From NCBI RefSeq assembly GCF_000725885.1, contig NZ_JODR01000014.1:124001-188000 (forward strand): DNA of 64,000 bases, in the 5' to 3' direction. The translations under genes were made by a program, and so were the position numbers. The number at the start of each line of letters is the position of its first letter. The stretch's first letter is position 1. The notes beneath the pieces are model-generated. The model saw only the letters and a program-made list of their open reading frames with translations, had not been told where the DNA came from and ran no database searches. Of the stretch, positions 52,972-61,381 are shown in pieces. The DNA comes from Streptomyces albus subsp. albus. GTDB lineage: Bacteria; Actinomycetota; Actinomycetes; Streptomycetales; Streptomycetaceae.

Positions 52972-53334
52972 ATGGGAGAGGGCAGGCCGGGGCTCGGGCT
53001 GGAGCACAGGCCGACACTCAGTCAGGGAGACCGGCTGGACGAGGCCGCCCGTGCGCTCGACGGAATGCGCAAGGGGCTGGGCGGCGCGCCGTTCGCGGGC
53101 CTGGCGGGCCTGGCGCTCAACCCCTTCGCCGACGCGGCCTTCGGCGAGTACGGCGGGCAGCAGGCGTTCACCTCCTTCGCCCGGGCGTGGGACGAGGAGA
53201 TCGAGGTCCTCGCCGGGGCGCTGCGACAGATCCGCGGGAAGATCGGGGACGGGGTCGCCCTCAACACGCACACCGACCACGGCGTGCGCAGCGCACTGCA
53301 CGGCATCGGCCGCCCCGCGGAGCACCGGCGGTGA
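52972..53334 (+). CDS. Small helical Esx/WXG-like protein, first gene of the protease-effector operon
   Basis: A 120-residue protein, mostly predicted helix. It contains LSQGDRLDEAARALDGMRKGL, a Gly/Ala-rich turn, and SFARAWDEEIEVLAGALRQIRGKIGDGV. Size, helical hairpin appearance and position directly before a larger effector-like gene fit partner or chaperone proteins of type VII secretion substrates, but a strict W-x-G motif is absent. GGCGGAGAGCC precedes ATG 52972. Its TGA overlaps the GTG of the next gene by four bases, so the pair is co-translated. The family call is inference from context. Confidence 0.7.
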   Translation: MGEGRPGLGLEHRPTLSQGDRLDEAARALDGMRKGLGGAPFAGLAGLALNPFADAAFGEYGGQQAFTSFARAWDEEIEVLAGALRQIRGKIGDGVALNTHTDHGVRSALHGIGRPAEHRR

Positions 53335-54905
53335 CAGCGCTGGGCCGCCGCCGCAAGGATCACCTGGACACGCTGCGGGGCAAGCTGGAAGAGCTGGAGT
53401 TCCACGGCAAGGGCGGATTCGACGGGGACGAGAGCAACCTCGTGCTCACCCGTCTCATCCAGCAGGCGCTGGACTTCCCCGCCCCGGAGGGGTCCCCCGA
53501 CGAGGTGGCGGCCAAGGCCGCCGCCTACCGCCGTGCGGCGGCCGTCGCGGACGAGGTGGGGGCCGGGGTGCGGGCGGTGGCCACGGCCGGGCTTCCCGCC
53601 ACCTGGATCGGCGAGGCGGGCTCCAAGGCGAGCGACGTGACGAAGGCCGCCGCGCGCAACGCCGAGCAGATGGCGGAGAAGTTCGGTACGGCGGCGCGGG
53701 AACTGGCTCTGCTGGCCGAGGGCATCGACACCGCGCAGAGCAAGCACGGTTTCGGCCTCGACGCGCTGCGCACCGCCCGCGGCATGCTGCCCGACGGCGG
53801 CAACGCGTTCTTCGCCCCGGCCGAGACGGCGGGCCGCGCCCGGCAGGCCGCGCTCGACGGGCTGCGCTACCTGGAGTCGGGCGTGACGGTGGCCGAGGCG
53901 GCCGGGGAGCGGGCCGAACGCGAGCTGGACAAGCTCACCTCCGAGGCACGGGCGGGCCGGCTGGACAGCCGGCACATGACGGACGCCGACCGGATCGTCC
54001 TCGCCGACGCGGGGGCGTGGGGCGGGGACCGTGCGGAGAACGAGATCCTCTCCACCGGTGATCTGGAACGCGCGGGGCTGCGCCTCGACCGGCTGAGCGC
54101 CGGGGACCGGGCCGCCTACGACAAGCTGCTGGACGCCGCCAAATCGCCGCAGGAACGCGCCTATCTGATGAAGGCACTGGCCGTCGGCTACCCGATGCCG
54201 ACGATCACGGATTTCGCCCGCAAGATCCACCCCTACGGCGACAGGCCCGCCTGGCTCCAGCAGCACCTGACGCCGATCGTCACCCGCCGCGACGACTCGC
54301 GCGTCAGCGGGGACAGTTCGCAGACGGTCACCTTCGACGGCCGGGAGTGGGAGCAGGAGGGCAATACCTGCGTGGCCTTCTCGACCGTCACCATGCACGC
54401 CCAGACGGACCCGGTCTACGCCCTGGAGTTGACCACCGGCGGGCACCCCGGCGATCCGGAGCACGACAGCGGTGCCGCCTTCGAGGAGCGGCTGCGTGCC
54501 GAGGAGAGCCGCGTCTACGCGCGCCGCGAGGGCGACAAGGAGGGCATGAACGGTGCGGAGGGCGAGATGGTGGCCGACGAGGAGATCGGGGCGCACACCG
54601 GAACCGACTACGAACTGCGCTTCGTCGAGTCCGAGCAGGCCCGCAAGGACGCGCTGCCGGCCATCCGCGACGCGGTCAACAACGGTCAGCCCGTGCCCTT
54701 CGGCGCCCGCAAAGACGACCAGTTCGGTCACCAGATGGTCGTCATCGGCCAGGACGGCGGCAAGCTCCAGATCTACAATCCCTGGGGCTACACCACCTGG
54801 GTGAGCGAGGAGGACTTCGTCAACGGCACCATGGGCGGTGCGACCGACGGCCGCCACCCCACCCCGACGGACATCCAGCTCCCCAAGCAGAAACCGCAGC
54901 CATGA
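53331..54905 (+). CDS. Effector-like protein with papain-like cysteine protease C-terminus
   Basis: A 524-residue protein. Residues 1-200 are helical and Ala-rich (ATWIGEAGSKASDVTKAAARNAEQM), like the N-terminal targeting parts of WXG/LXG-type secreted effectors. Residues 200-310 form a linking helical region. The C-terminal 190 residues carry a papain-like catalytic set in the right order: EQEGNTCVAFST with Cys347 (compare CWAFS in papain), Gln342 as possible oxyanion residue, GHQMVVIGQD with His467, and IYNPWGYTTWVSEEDF with Asn483. No signal peptide is seen. It is coupled to the genes on both sides (GTGA and ATGA). The protease call is well supported by motifs; secretion and toxicity are inferred. 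Confidence 0.78.
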   Translation: MTALGRRRKDHLDTLRGKLEELEFHGKGGFDGDESNLVLTRLIQQALDFPAPEGSPDEVAAKAAAYRRAAAVADEVGAGVRAVATAGLPATWIGEAGSKASDVTKAAARNAEQMAEKFGTAARELALLAEGIDTAQSKHGFGLDALRTARGMLPDGGNAFFAPAETAGRARQAALDGLRYLESGVTVAEAAGERAERELDKLTSEARAGRLDSRHMTDADRIVLADAGAWGGDRAENEILSTGDLERAGLRLDRLSAGDRAAYDKLLDAAKSPQERAYLMKALAVGYPMPTITDFARKIHPYGDRPAWLQQHLTPIVTRRDDSRVSGDSSQTVTFDGREWEQEGNTCVAFSTVTMHAQTDPVYALELTTGGHPGDPEHDSGAAFEERLRAEESRVYARREGDKEGMNGAEGEMVADEEIGAHTGTDYELRFVESEQARKDALPAIRDAVNNGQPVPFGARKDDQFGHQMVVIGQDGGKLQIYNPWGYTTWVSEEDFVNGTMGGATDGRHPTPTDIQLPKQKPQP

Positions 54906-55435
54906 CCCACACACTCCGCGCCCCGCGCCGCGCGGCCGTCTCCGTCGTCGCACTGTTGTGTCTCCTGACCACCGCGTGCGGCGGTGCGGACGACGGTGCG
55001 GCGGCCGGCAGTGCGCCGTCCCCCGAAGCCGCTTCCTCCGCCCCGTCCCCGTCGGCCTCCGGCTCCGCCCGGCCGTCGCAGCCCGCACCCGCGAAGGTCT
55101 TCGGCAAGGACCACACCGAGATCGAGGTGGCCCCCGGTGAGACCTTCGCGCTGAAGCTGCGGATCAGCCCGAGCGCCGGATACGACTGGGAACCTGCCAG
55201 TCCCGCACCGGACCCGGCCGTCGTGGTCCGCACCGGCGAACGGTCGAAGGCCGACGACCCCGACCGCATGGGCTCCCCGGGGGACCACTTCTTCGACTAC
55301 CGCGCCGAGGCCGAGGGCAGCACCCGGGTGCGGCTGCGCAAGGACTGCTTCGCGTGCGGCGGCGAGGAGGAGAAGGCCGCAAAGGCCGGCCGCAAGGGAC
55401 CCGAGGTGGTCTTCCGTATCACCGTGAAGGAGTGA
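54902..55435 (+). CDS. Chagasin-like (I42 family) cysteine-protease inhibitor lipoprotein
   Basis: A 177-residue lipoprotein. The signal peptide ends in a lipobox LTTAC (Cys near residue 24), and a Ser/Pro/Ala linker (30-62) follows. The globular part (about 64-177) resembles chagasin: IEVAPGETFALKLRISPSAGYDWEPA corresponds to the NPTTGYxW loop, GSPGDHFFDYRAEAEGSTRVRLRK to the second and third inhibitor loops, and the chain ends in a strand VVFRITVKE. Chagasin-family proteins plug the active site of papain-type proteases. Its ATG overlaps the stop of the papain-like gene, so inhibitor and protease are made together. The third loop has LRKDCFACG instead of the usual RPW. Confidence 0.8.
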   Translation: MTHTLRAPRRAAVSVVALLCLLTTACGGADDGAAAGSAPSPEAASSAPSPSASGSARPSQPAPAKVFGKDHTEIEVAPGETFALKLRISPSAGYDWEPASPAPDPAVVVRTGERSKADDPDRMGSPGDHFFDYRAEAEGSTRVRLRKDCFACGGEEEKAAKAGRKGPEVVFRITVKE

Positions 55436-55443
55436 GGCGCGCC

Positions 55444-55848
55444 GTGCCACCCGAGCGGACGACCGACGCCGAACTGCGCACCTACGACGTGAGCCTGCTG
55501 CTCCGTTACGGGCTGACGCCCGACGGCGCCCACCGCACCGCCCTCTTCGGTGACGGTGCGGTGGCCGCCGCGCTGGCCGTGGAGGAGGCGGGTGTCCTGC
55601 CGCGCGCGCTCACCTATCTGGCCGAGGTCGTCCGCCGCGACGGACTGCGCCGTGCCGCCCTGCTCCCCGAACCCCTGCCGGGCCGGGCGGCCACCGCACT
55701 CGCCGGGGACTGGCTGACCGCGGCCTCGTCCGTCCTCGGGCCGACCGACCTGGAGGGGGAGGAGCGGGTGGCCCGGTGGCTGGAGACCGTGGCCACCCTC
55801 CTCGCCCTGCGCCGGGTGCACGGTGCTCACCGGCGGCCCGGCCCGTGA
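55444..55848 (+). CDS. Hypothetical protein, last gene of the protease-effector operon
   Basis: A 134-residue soluble, mainly helical protein I do not recognise (VSLLLRYGLTPDGAHRTALFGDG, LPRALTYLAEVVRRDGLRRAALL, VARWLETVATLLALRRVHG). GTG 55444 is preceded by GAAGGAGTGAGGCGCGCC, which overlaps the end of the inhibitor gene, so it is probably in the same operon. It could be an effector chaperone, a second immunity factor or unrelated. The gene ends before the convergent ferredoxin gene. Confidence 0.7.
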   Translation: MPPERTTDAELRTYDVSLLLRYGLTPDGAHRTALFGDGAVAAALAVEEAGVLPRALTYLAEVVRRDGLRRAALLPEPLPGRAATALAGDWLTAASSVLGPTDLEGEERVARWLETVATLLALRRVHGAHRRPGP

Positions 55849-55908
55849 GTGCCGCCGGCCCGGCAGCGGCCCGGCCGGCCCGGCGTGCGGCCGTGAGGAG
55901 GAGAGCGG

Positions 55909-56127
55909 TCAGGGGCGGGGGCCGACGATCTCGTCGCTCTCCGTCCGCAGGGTGATCGCCAGGGCGGGGCAGGAGTCGGCGGCGTCCAGGGCCGCTTCCT
56001 GGGGTTCGATCTCCTCCTGCACGGGACGCGACCGTTCGCCCTCCAGACGGAAGACGCCGGGGGCCGTGCCGGCGCAGATGCCCGAGCCGATGCACACGCC
56101 GCGGTCCACTTCGACACGCCAGGTCAT
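55909..56127 (-). CDS. 3Fe-4S-type ferredoxin
   Basis: A 72-residue ferredoxin of the kind that feeds electrons to actinomycete P450s. The cluster ligands are Cys12 and Cys18 in CIGSGICAGTAPGVF and a third Cys in DSCPALAI; the residue that would be a fourth cysteine is replaced, giving a 3Fe-4S pattern. It starts two bases after the P450 stop on the same strand, so the two are one operon and very likely redox partners. Confidence 0.92.
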   Translation of the reverse strand: MTWRVEVDRGVCIGSGICAGTAPGVFRLEGERSRPVQEEIEPQEAALDAADSCPALAITLRTESDEIVGPRP

Positions 56128-56129
56128 GG

Positions 56130-57320
56130 TCACCACCCCACCGGCATCGCGCGCGGGCCGCGCACGATCATCTCGGTCTTCCAGTCGATGTCGCCGGCCA
56201 GCCGGATGCCGGGGACCGTCAGCAGGAGCGCGCGCAGGGCTTCCTGGAGTTCGACGCGGGCCAGCGGGGCCCCCAGACAGTGGTGGACGCCGTGGCCGAA
56301 GCCCAGATGGGAGTTGTCCGTCCGAGTGATGTCGAGCCGGCCCGAGTCGTCGAAGCGCAGGGCGTCGCGGTTGGCCGCGCCGATGGCGACGAGCACGGGT
56401 TCGCCGGCGCGGACGAGGGTCCCGCCGACCTCGACGTCCTCGGTGGCGTAGCGGGGCTGTCCGGCGCCGACCCCGAGCGGGACGAACCGCAGCAGCTCTT
56501 CCACCGCGGCGGGGATCAGCGACAGGTCCTCGCGCATCCGGGCGAACTGGTCGGGGTGGTCGAGCAGGACGCACAGGAAGTTGGGGATCTGGCTGGCGGT
56601 CGTCTCGTGCCCGGCGACGAGGATGCCGACGCACAGGTCGACCAGTTCCAGCTCGGAGAGCTTGTCGTGCGCGTCGCGGGCCTCGATGAGGGCGGTCATC
56701 AGATCGTCGGCCGGGTGCTTGCGGTGCTCGGCGATCAGTTCGGCCATGTAGGCGCGCAGTTCGTTCCTGCTGGCCTCGAACTCCTCGGCGGTCAGCTTGC
56801 TGCTGGACAGCGCGTTGTCGCTCCACACCCGGAAGCGGGGCCGGTCGGCCTCCGGGACGCCGAGGAGCTTGCAGATGACACCGACCGGGAGGGGCAGGGC
56901 GAAGGAGTCCACGAGGTCGGCCGGCGGTCCCGCCTCCACCATGTCCCGCAGCAGGCTTTCGGCCAGCTCGCGCACGGCGGGCCGCAGTTTCTCCACCCGC
57001 CTGACGGTGAACGCCTTGGCCACCAGGGTGCGCAGCCGGGCGTGTTCGGGCGGATCCATGCTCAGCAGACCGCCGGTGAGCCGGCCCGCGGACTGGCGTG
57101 GCTCGTCGTGCGTGGCGGCCACGGCGCGGCTGAAGCGGTTGTCGCCGAGGACGAGGCGGGCGTCGGCGTACCGGGTCACGAGCCAGGCGGCCTCGCCGTA
57201 GGGGAGCCGTACCCGTTGCAGCCCGTCCCGGTCGCGGACGCGGTCGTACTGCTCGGCGAGGGTGAGGGATGCCGCTTCGTTGAAGGGGTAGGCCACGGGT
57301 TCGGTGTCGGTGCTGGTCAC
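56130..57320 (-). CDS. Cytochrome P450 with ferredoxin partner
   Basis: A 396-residue P450 with canonical motifs: GGLLSMDPPEHARLRTLVAKAFT, I helix LVAGHETTASQI, K-helix VEELLRF and haem loop FGHGVHHCLGAPLARVE. The CYP105-like layout with an immediately downstream ferredoxin fits a small-molecule hydroxylase, possibly for xenobiotics. GTG 57320 follows AGGAGGTCAG. The promoter region contains a 28-base palindrome likely bound by the divergently encoded TetR regulator. Confidence 0.93.
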   Translation of the reverse strand: MTSTDTEPVAYPFNEAASLTLAEQYDRVRDRDGLQRVRLPYGEAAWLVTRYADARLVLGDNRFSRAVAATHDEPRQSAGRLTGGLLSMDPPEHARLRTLVAKAFTVRRVEKLRPAVRELAESLLRDMVEAGPPADLVDSFALPLPVGVICKLLGVPEADRPRFRVWSDNALSSSKLTAEEFEASRNELRAYMAELIAEHRKHPADDLMTALIEARDAHDKLSELELVDLCVGILVAGHETTASQIPNFLCVLLDHPDQFARMREDLSLIPAAVEELLRFVPLGVGAGQPRYATEDVEVGGTLVRAGEPVLVAIGAANRDALRFDDSGRLDITRTDNSHLGFGHGVHHCLGAPLARVELQEALRALLLTVPGIRLAGDIDWKTEMIVRGPRAMPVGW

Positions 57321-57332
57321 CTGACCTCCTAC

Positions 57333-57360
57333 CGGTTTGTAAGCGTCTGCTTACAAACCG
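57333..57360. promoter_or_regulatory. TetR-type operator palindrome
   Basis: Perfect inverted repeat with 12-base arms (57333-57344 and 57349-57360) around GTCT; each half carries TTTGTAAGC. It sits 13 bases upstream of the P450 start and between the P450 and the TetR gene. It is noticeably more AT-rich than the surroundings. Confidence 0.85.
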
Positions 57361-57466
57361 TAGGGGTAATTGGATGCCTCAGTCAACGGTCTTACACCGG
57401 GGCGCACTTGGCCCCGGAACCACTACGCTGGCTGGCCTTGACGGCCTGCTCCGACGGGGGAGACGC

Positions 57467-58063
57467 ATGACCGTTGACCGGACGACCGACCGCAGGAGGG
57501 GCGCCGTCGCCACGCGGCAGGCACTGATGTCCGCGGCCTCCGCGCTGTTCGCCGAGCGCGGGTACGAACGCACCACCGTCCGCGACATCGCCGCCCGCGC
57601 CCGCGTCAACCAGGCGCTGCTCTTCCGCTACTTCGGCTCCAAGCAGGCGCTGTTCGAACAGGTGGTGGCCGGGGAGGGCAGACGGCACCTGCGCCGGACA
57701 CCCGCCGAGGACGTGCTGGAAAGCGCCCTGCGCGGCCTGCTGGCGCAGGAGGCCGGGGACGCCGGGGACGAGGAACGGCGGCACCGCGCCCTGGACATCT
57801 TCCTGCGGTCGGCCGCCGGAGGCGAGGCCGCGCGGGTCGGCCGGCTGCTCACCGAGGACTACGCAGACGTCCTCGCCACCCTCACCGACGCAGACGACGC
57901 CGCGCTGCGCGCCGAGTTGGTCCTGGCCTGGCTGCTGGGCATCGGTCTGAGCGGACGCGTGGTGGGGCGCGGCGCGCTCGCGGACGCCGACCCGGACCGG
58001 GTGTGCGCCCTCGTGCTGGAGTGCGCCCGCACCGTTTTGGAGAAGCTCCCCGCACAGCCGTGA
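57467..58063 (+). CDS. TetR-family transcriptional regulator
   Basis: A 198-residue regulator. The N-terminal helix-turn-helix (about 14-60) reads SALFAERGYERTTVRDIAARARVNQALLFRYFGSK, followed by an all-helical ligand-binding domain (about 70-198) that resembles the TetR_C_17-like group. It is divergent from the P450-ferredoxin operon with a 28-base palindrome between them and probably represses it until a ligand, perhaps the P450 substrate, binds. ATG 57467 follows GGGGGAGACGC. Confidence 0.93.
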   Translation: MTVDRTTDRRRGAVATRQALMSAASALFAERGYERTTVRDIAARARVNQALLFRYFGSKQALFEQVVAGEGRRHLRRTPAEDVLESALRGLLAQEAGDAGDEERRHRALDIFLRSAAGGEAARVGRLLTEDYADVLATLTDADDAALRAELVLAWLLGIGLSGRVVGRGALADADPDRVCALVLECARTVLEKLPAQP

Positions 58064-58084
58064 GGCGGCCCCGGCAAGCACCAA

Positions 58085-58121
58085 GGCGCGCCGCACCGGT
58101 ACGGAACCGGTGCGGCGCGCC
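58085..58121. terminator. Bidirectional hairpin terminator
   Basis: Perfect 16-base arms (58085-58100 and 58106-58121) with an ACGGA loop, between convergent TetR and protease genes. Confidence 0.9.
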
Positions 58122-58174
58122 CCTGTGTACGCCGTGTGCCCAGCGTGCTCGCGTGCGGTGGGCGGGCAGCGGGA

Positions 58175-60232
58175 TTACGGGAACGTCAGCTTGAAGCTGT
58201 CGATGTAGCCGGTGTCACCCGGCCCCCGGTCCTGCACCCGCAACTGCCAGGTGCCGTTGGCGTTCTCGGCGGAGGCGTTGACCGTGTAGGTGGTGTCGAT
58301 GTCCGGCGTCGGGTCGGACGCCACACTGTGCAGCCGGTACGCCTTGCCGCTCGGGCCCACCAGATCGACCTGGAGGTCGCCGCTGTAGCTGTGGACGATC
58401 TTCACGCCCACCTGGAGGCCGGACGGGGCCTTGCCGCTCAGACCCGAGGTGGTGATCTTCGAGGTGACGGCACGGCCGGGGTAGTCCGGGATGGTGACGT
58501 TCGCGTCGTTGGAGAACGTCTTGCCGGTGCCCGGGTCACCGCCGCCGGGCCGGGTGCCGACGGCTATGCCGGCCCAGGCGTCAGCCACCGCCTTGTACTC
58601 GGCGCTGCTGGTGCCGTACAGCTCACCGGCCACCGCGAGCGTGCCGGTGCGCGCCGAGGCGTAGTTGGTGGTGGAGGTGAACTTGGTGGTGAGCGCCTTG
58701 TACCAGATCAGGGCGGCCTTGTCCCGGCCGATGCCGGTGACCGGCAGCCCGTCGGCGGTGGGCGAGTCGTAGCTGACGCCGTTGATGACCTTGGCGCCGC
58801 TGCCCTCGCTCAGCAGGTAGAACCAGTGGTTGGCCGGGCCGGACGAGTAGTGCACGTCGATGTTGCCGATGCCCGCGTACCAGTTGTCCTTGGAGGCGCC
58901 GTCCTTGCTGGGCTTGTCCTGGTAGCGCAGCGGGGTGCCGTCGCCGTTGATGTCGATCTTCTCGCCGATCAGGTAGTCGCCCGGGTCGGCGGAGTTGTTC
59001 GCGTGGAACTCCACGGCGGTGGCGAAGATGTCCGAGGTGGCCTCGTTCAGCCCGCCGGACTCACCGCTGTAGACGAGGTCCGCGGTGGCGGAGGTGACGC
59101 CGTGGGACATCTCGTGGGCCGCCACGTCCAGCGAGGTGAGCGGGTTGGAGTTGCCCGAGCCGTCGCCGTACGTCATGCAGAAGCAGCTGTCGTCCCAGAA
59201 CGCGTTGACGTAGTTGTTGCCGTAGTGGACCCGGGAGTAGGCGCCCTGGCCGTCCCCGCGGATGCCGGAGCGCCCGTGGACCTCCTTGAAGTAGTCCCAG
59301 GTCTCGGCGGCCCCGTAGTGGGCGTCGGCGCCGGCGGTCGCCGGGTTGGAGGGCGAGCCGTTGCCCCAGGTGTCCGAGGACTGGCTGAAGAGGGTGCCCG
59401 TGCCGGACGTCCGGTTGCCCAGGTTGTAGGTCTTGTGGCCGCCGCGGTCGTTGTCCGTCAACGTGTAGCCCGAGCCCGTCTGGGCGGTGCTGAGGGTGAC
59501 CTGGCCGCTGTACTGGGTGTTGCCGATGCCGTTGTGGATGCCCTGCCACTCGAAGAGCTTCTTGCCGGTGGCGGCGTCGGTCACCACGTGCAGCTCGTTG
59601 GGCGTGCCGTCGTCCTGGAGCCCGCCGACGACCGTCTCCCAGGCGAGTACCGGCTTGCCCTGGGCCAGCCAGACCACCTTGCGGGGTGCCTTGTCCGCGT
59701 CCGTCTTCTTCGCGCCCGCGGCGTCCGCCGCCTTGATCGCCTGCTTCTCGGCGGTGGCCGGCCGCACCTTCGCCGTGGTCGGCACGTTCTTGAGGGCGAA
59801 CTTCGAGGCACGGTGGACCTGCCGGGTGGCTCCGTCGGCGTCCGTCTCGACGACGAGGTCGCCCCCGAGGACGGGCAGCCCCGCGTAGGTGCGCTCGTAG
59901 CGGGTGTGGGTGGTGCCGTCGCGGTCCTTGACCACGTCACGGACCACCAGCTTCTCCTTGGCACCCAGGCGCAGCTTGTCGGCGGTGGTGGCCTTGGCCG
60001 CGTCGGCGTGCCGCAGCAGTGAGGCGCGCTGGGTGGGGGAGAGCTTGACCGGCAGTTCCCCGCGGTCGGCGCTCTTGCCGGCGGCCGACGCGGTGGCCGA
60101 GTCCTGGTCGTCGGCGGTGGCCGGTCCGGTCTGGACGGCGACCGAGAGCAGCGCGGCGACGGCGCCGAGCGCGATTCCGGCGGACGCCTTCCGGTGGGAG
60201 CGGCGTCTGTGGGAGGTGGAGGTTCTTCGCAA
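58175..60232 (-). CDS. Secreted M4 (thermolysin-like) metalloprotease with P-domain
   Basis: A 685-residue exported pre-pro-enzyme. A signal peptide (Arg-rich start, hydrophobic core ASAGIALGAVAALLSVAVQ) is followed by an FTP/PepSY propeptide (about 40-200). The M4 catalytic domain (about 210-530) holds VAAHEMSHGVT with zinc-binding HExxH near residue 370, GGLNEATSDIF with the third zinc ligand, and the catalytic His region GPANHWFYLLSEG. The C-terminal part (about 550-685) is a proprotein-convertase P-domain (IPDYPGRAVTSKITTSG, HSYSGDLQVDLVGPSG). The start is TTG 60232, preceded by AAGGAGCCAGCA; no better ATG or GTG exists. Confidence 0.92.
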   Translation of the reverse strand: MRRTSTSHRRRSHRKASAGIALGAVAALLSVAVQTGPATADDQDSATASAAGKSADRGELPVKLSPTQRASLLRHADAAKATTADKLRLGAKEKLVVRDVVKDRDGTTHTRYERTYAGLPVLGGDLVVETDADGATRQVHRASKFALKNVPTTAKVRPATAEKQAIKAADAAGAKKTDADKAPRKVVWLAQGKPVLAWETVVGGLQDDGTPNELHVVTDAATGKKLFEWQGIHNGIGNTQYSGQVTLSTAQTGSGYTLTDNDRGGHKTYNLGNRTSGTGTLFSQSSDTWGNGSPSNPATAGADAHYGAAETWDYFKEVHGRSGIRGDGQGAYSRVHYGNNYVNAFWDDSCFCMTYGDGSGNSNPLTSLDVAAHEMSHGVTSATADLVYSGESGGLNEATSDIFATAVEFHANNSADPGDYLIGEKIDINGDGTPLRYQDKPSKDGASKDNWYAGIGNIDVHYSSGPANHWFYLLSEGSGAKVINGVSYDSPTADGLPVTGIGRDKAALIWYKALTTKFTSTTNYASARTGTLAVAGELYGTSSAEYKAVADAWAGIAVGTRPGGGDPGTGKTFSNDANVTIPDYPGRAVTSKITTSGLSGKAPSGLQVGVKIVHSYSGDLQVDLVGPSGKAYRLHSVASDPTPDIDTTYTVNASAENANGTWQLRVQDRGPGDTGYIDSFKLTFP

Positions 60233-60586
60233 TGCTGGCTCCTTCTGCGGGCCGCGACGGTGTGCGGCCGGGAAGACCGGGCGGCGGGACACCGTCCGGG
60301 CAGATCTCGGTGGATCTGGGCAGAACAAGGCAGAGCAAGGCAGAACTTGGTGGAGCGGGCGCGGCGGCGGAGTGGACGGAGCGCCGCGCGCACGACGTGC
60401 GGCCGGTCACCATCGGGTGATGGGCCCGGCGGCATGTGGAAGAGTGCCAGCCGGAGGGTCGGCTGTCAGGAGCGCATCAAAGGATTGGCCGGAAAAGGTT
60501 CGTTGCCCGGGGGAGGGCGTCCGCTATGCGGAGCGGCACCGCTCCCACCGGCCCGGAAGGGAGGGCGACGAGGGGACGGGGCGGTT
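60233..60586. other. Intergenic region upstream of the protease gene
   Basis: About 350 bases between the protease start and the DUF1445 stop on the same strand. It should contain the protease promoter. The only structure I see is a tandem repeat at 60319-60348. Confidence 0.6.
60319..60348. repeat. Three 10-base tandem repeats upstream of protease
   Basis: GGCAGAACAA, GGCAGAGCAA and GGCAGAACTT occur head to tail about 90 bases upstream of the protease start. The spacing is about one helical turn, so bound proteins would lie on the same DNA face. Confidence 0.55.
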
Positions 60587-61381
60587 TCAGCCGATCCGGT
60601 AGTGACTGTCGGCAACGTCGGTCAGGAACATCTGCCCCGGAGCATGGGTGAGGGCGAACGGCGGACGGGAGGCCATGACGGCCGCCTGCGGGGTGACCCC
60701 GCACGCCCAGAAGACCGGTACGTCCCCGGGCCGCATCTCCACCGGGTCGCCGAAGTCGGGACGGGACAGATCGGCGATGCCCAGCCGCGAGGGGTCGCCG
60801 GCGTGCACGGGTGCCCCGTGGACGGCGGGCAGCAGCGCGCTGCACCGGGTGGCGGTCTCCACGAGGGCGGCCGGGACCGGGCGCATGGAGACGACGAGCG
60901 GACCGTGCAGCCGCCCCGCCGGCCGGCACTGCCGGTCGGTGACGTACATCGAGACGTTGCGGCCCTGTTCGACGTGGCGCATCGGCACGCCGGCCTCGGT
61001 CAGTGCCGCCTCGAAGGTGAAGCTGCACCCGATGAGGAAGGACACCAGGTCCCGCCGCCAGTAGGCCGTCGCGTCGGTGGGCTCGTCGGCCAGCTCGCCC
61101 CTCTCCCACACCCGGTAGCGGGGCAGATCGGTCCGCAGGTCGGCACCTTCGGCGAGCGGGGTGTGCCAGGCGCCCGCGTCGGTGACGTCCAGGACGGGGC
61201 ACGGTTTCGGGTTGCGCTGGCAGAAGAGCAGGACGTCGTAGGCCCAGTCGGCGGGCACGGCGATGAGGTTGGCCTGGGCGCGTCCGGGTGCCCAGCCGGC
61301 GGTCGGGGTGGCCAGCCCCGCGCGGAAGAGGGCGCGCGCCTGCGGGGCGTCGGTGTGCGCGGGGGAAGTGGTCGAGGACAT
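60587..61381 (-). CDS. DUF1445 family putative hydro-lyase
   Basis: A 264-residue protein of the DUF1445 / D-glutamate cyclase-like family. Recognisable blocks are [59 protein letters not shown], and the terminal [12 protein letters not shown] with [17 protein letters not shown] [15 protein letters not shown]. Family members are annotated as hydro-lyases acting on small acids, but few are characterised. ATG 61381 follows GAGTCCGCC; the longer frame upstream is low complexity. Confidence 0.85.
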   Translation of the reverse strand: MSSTTSPAHTDAPQARALFRAGLATPTAGWAPGRAQANLIAVPADWAYDVLLFCQRNPKPCPVLDVTDAGAWHTPLAEGADLRTDLPRYRVWERGELADEPTDATAYWRRDLVSFLIGCSFTFEAALTEAGVPMRHVEQGRNVSMYVTDRQCRPAGRLHGPLVVSMRPVPAALVETATRCSALLPAVHGAPVHAGDPSRLGIADLSRPDFGDPVEMRPGDVPVFWACGVTPQAAVMASRPPFALTHAPGQMFLTDVADSHYRIG

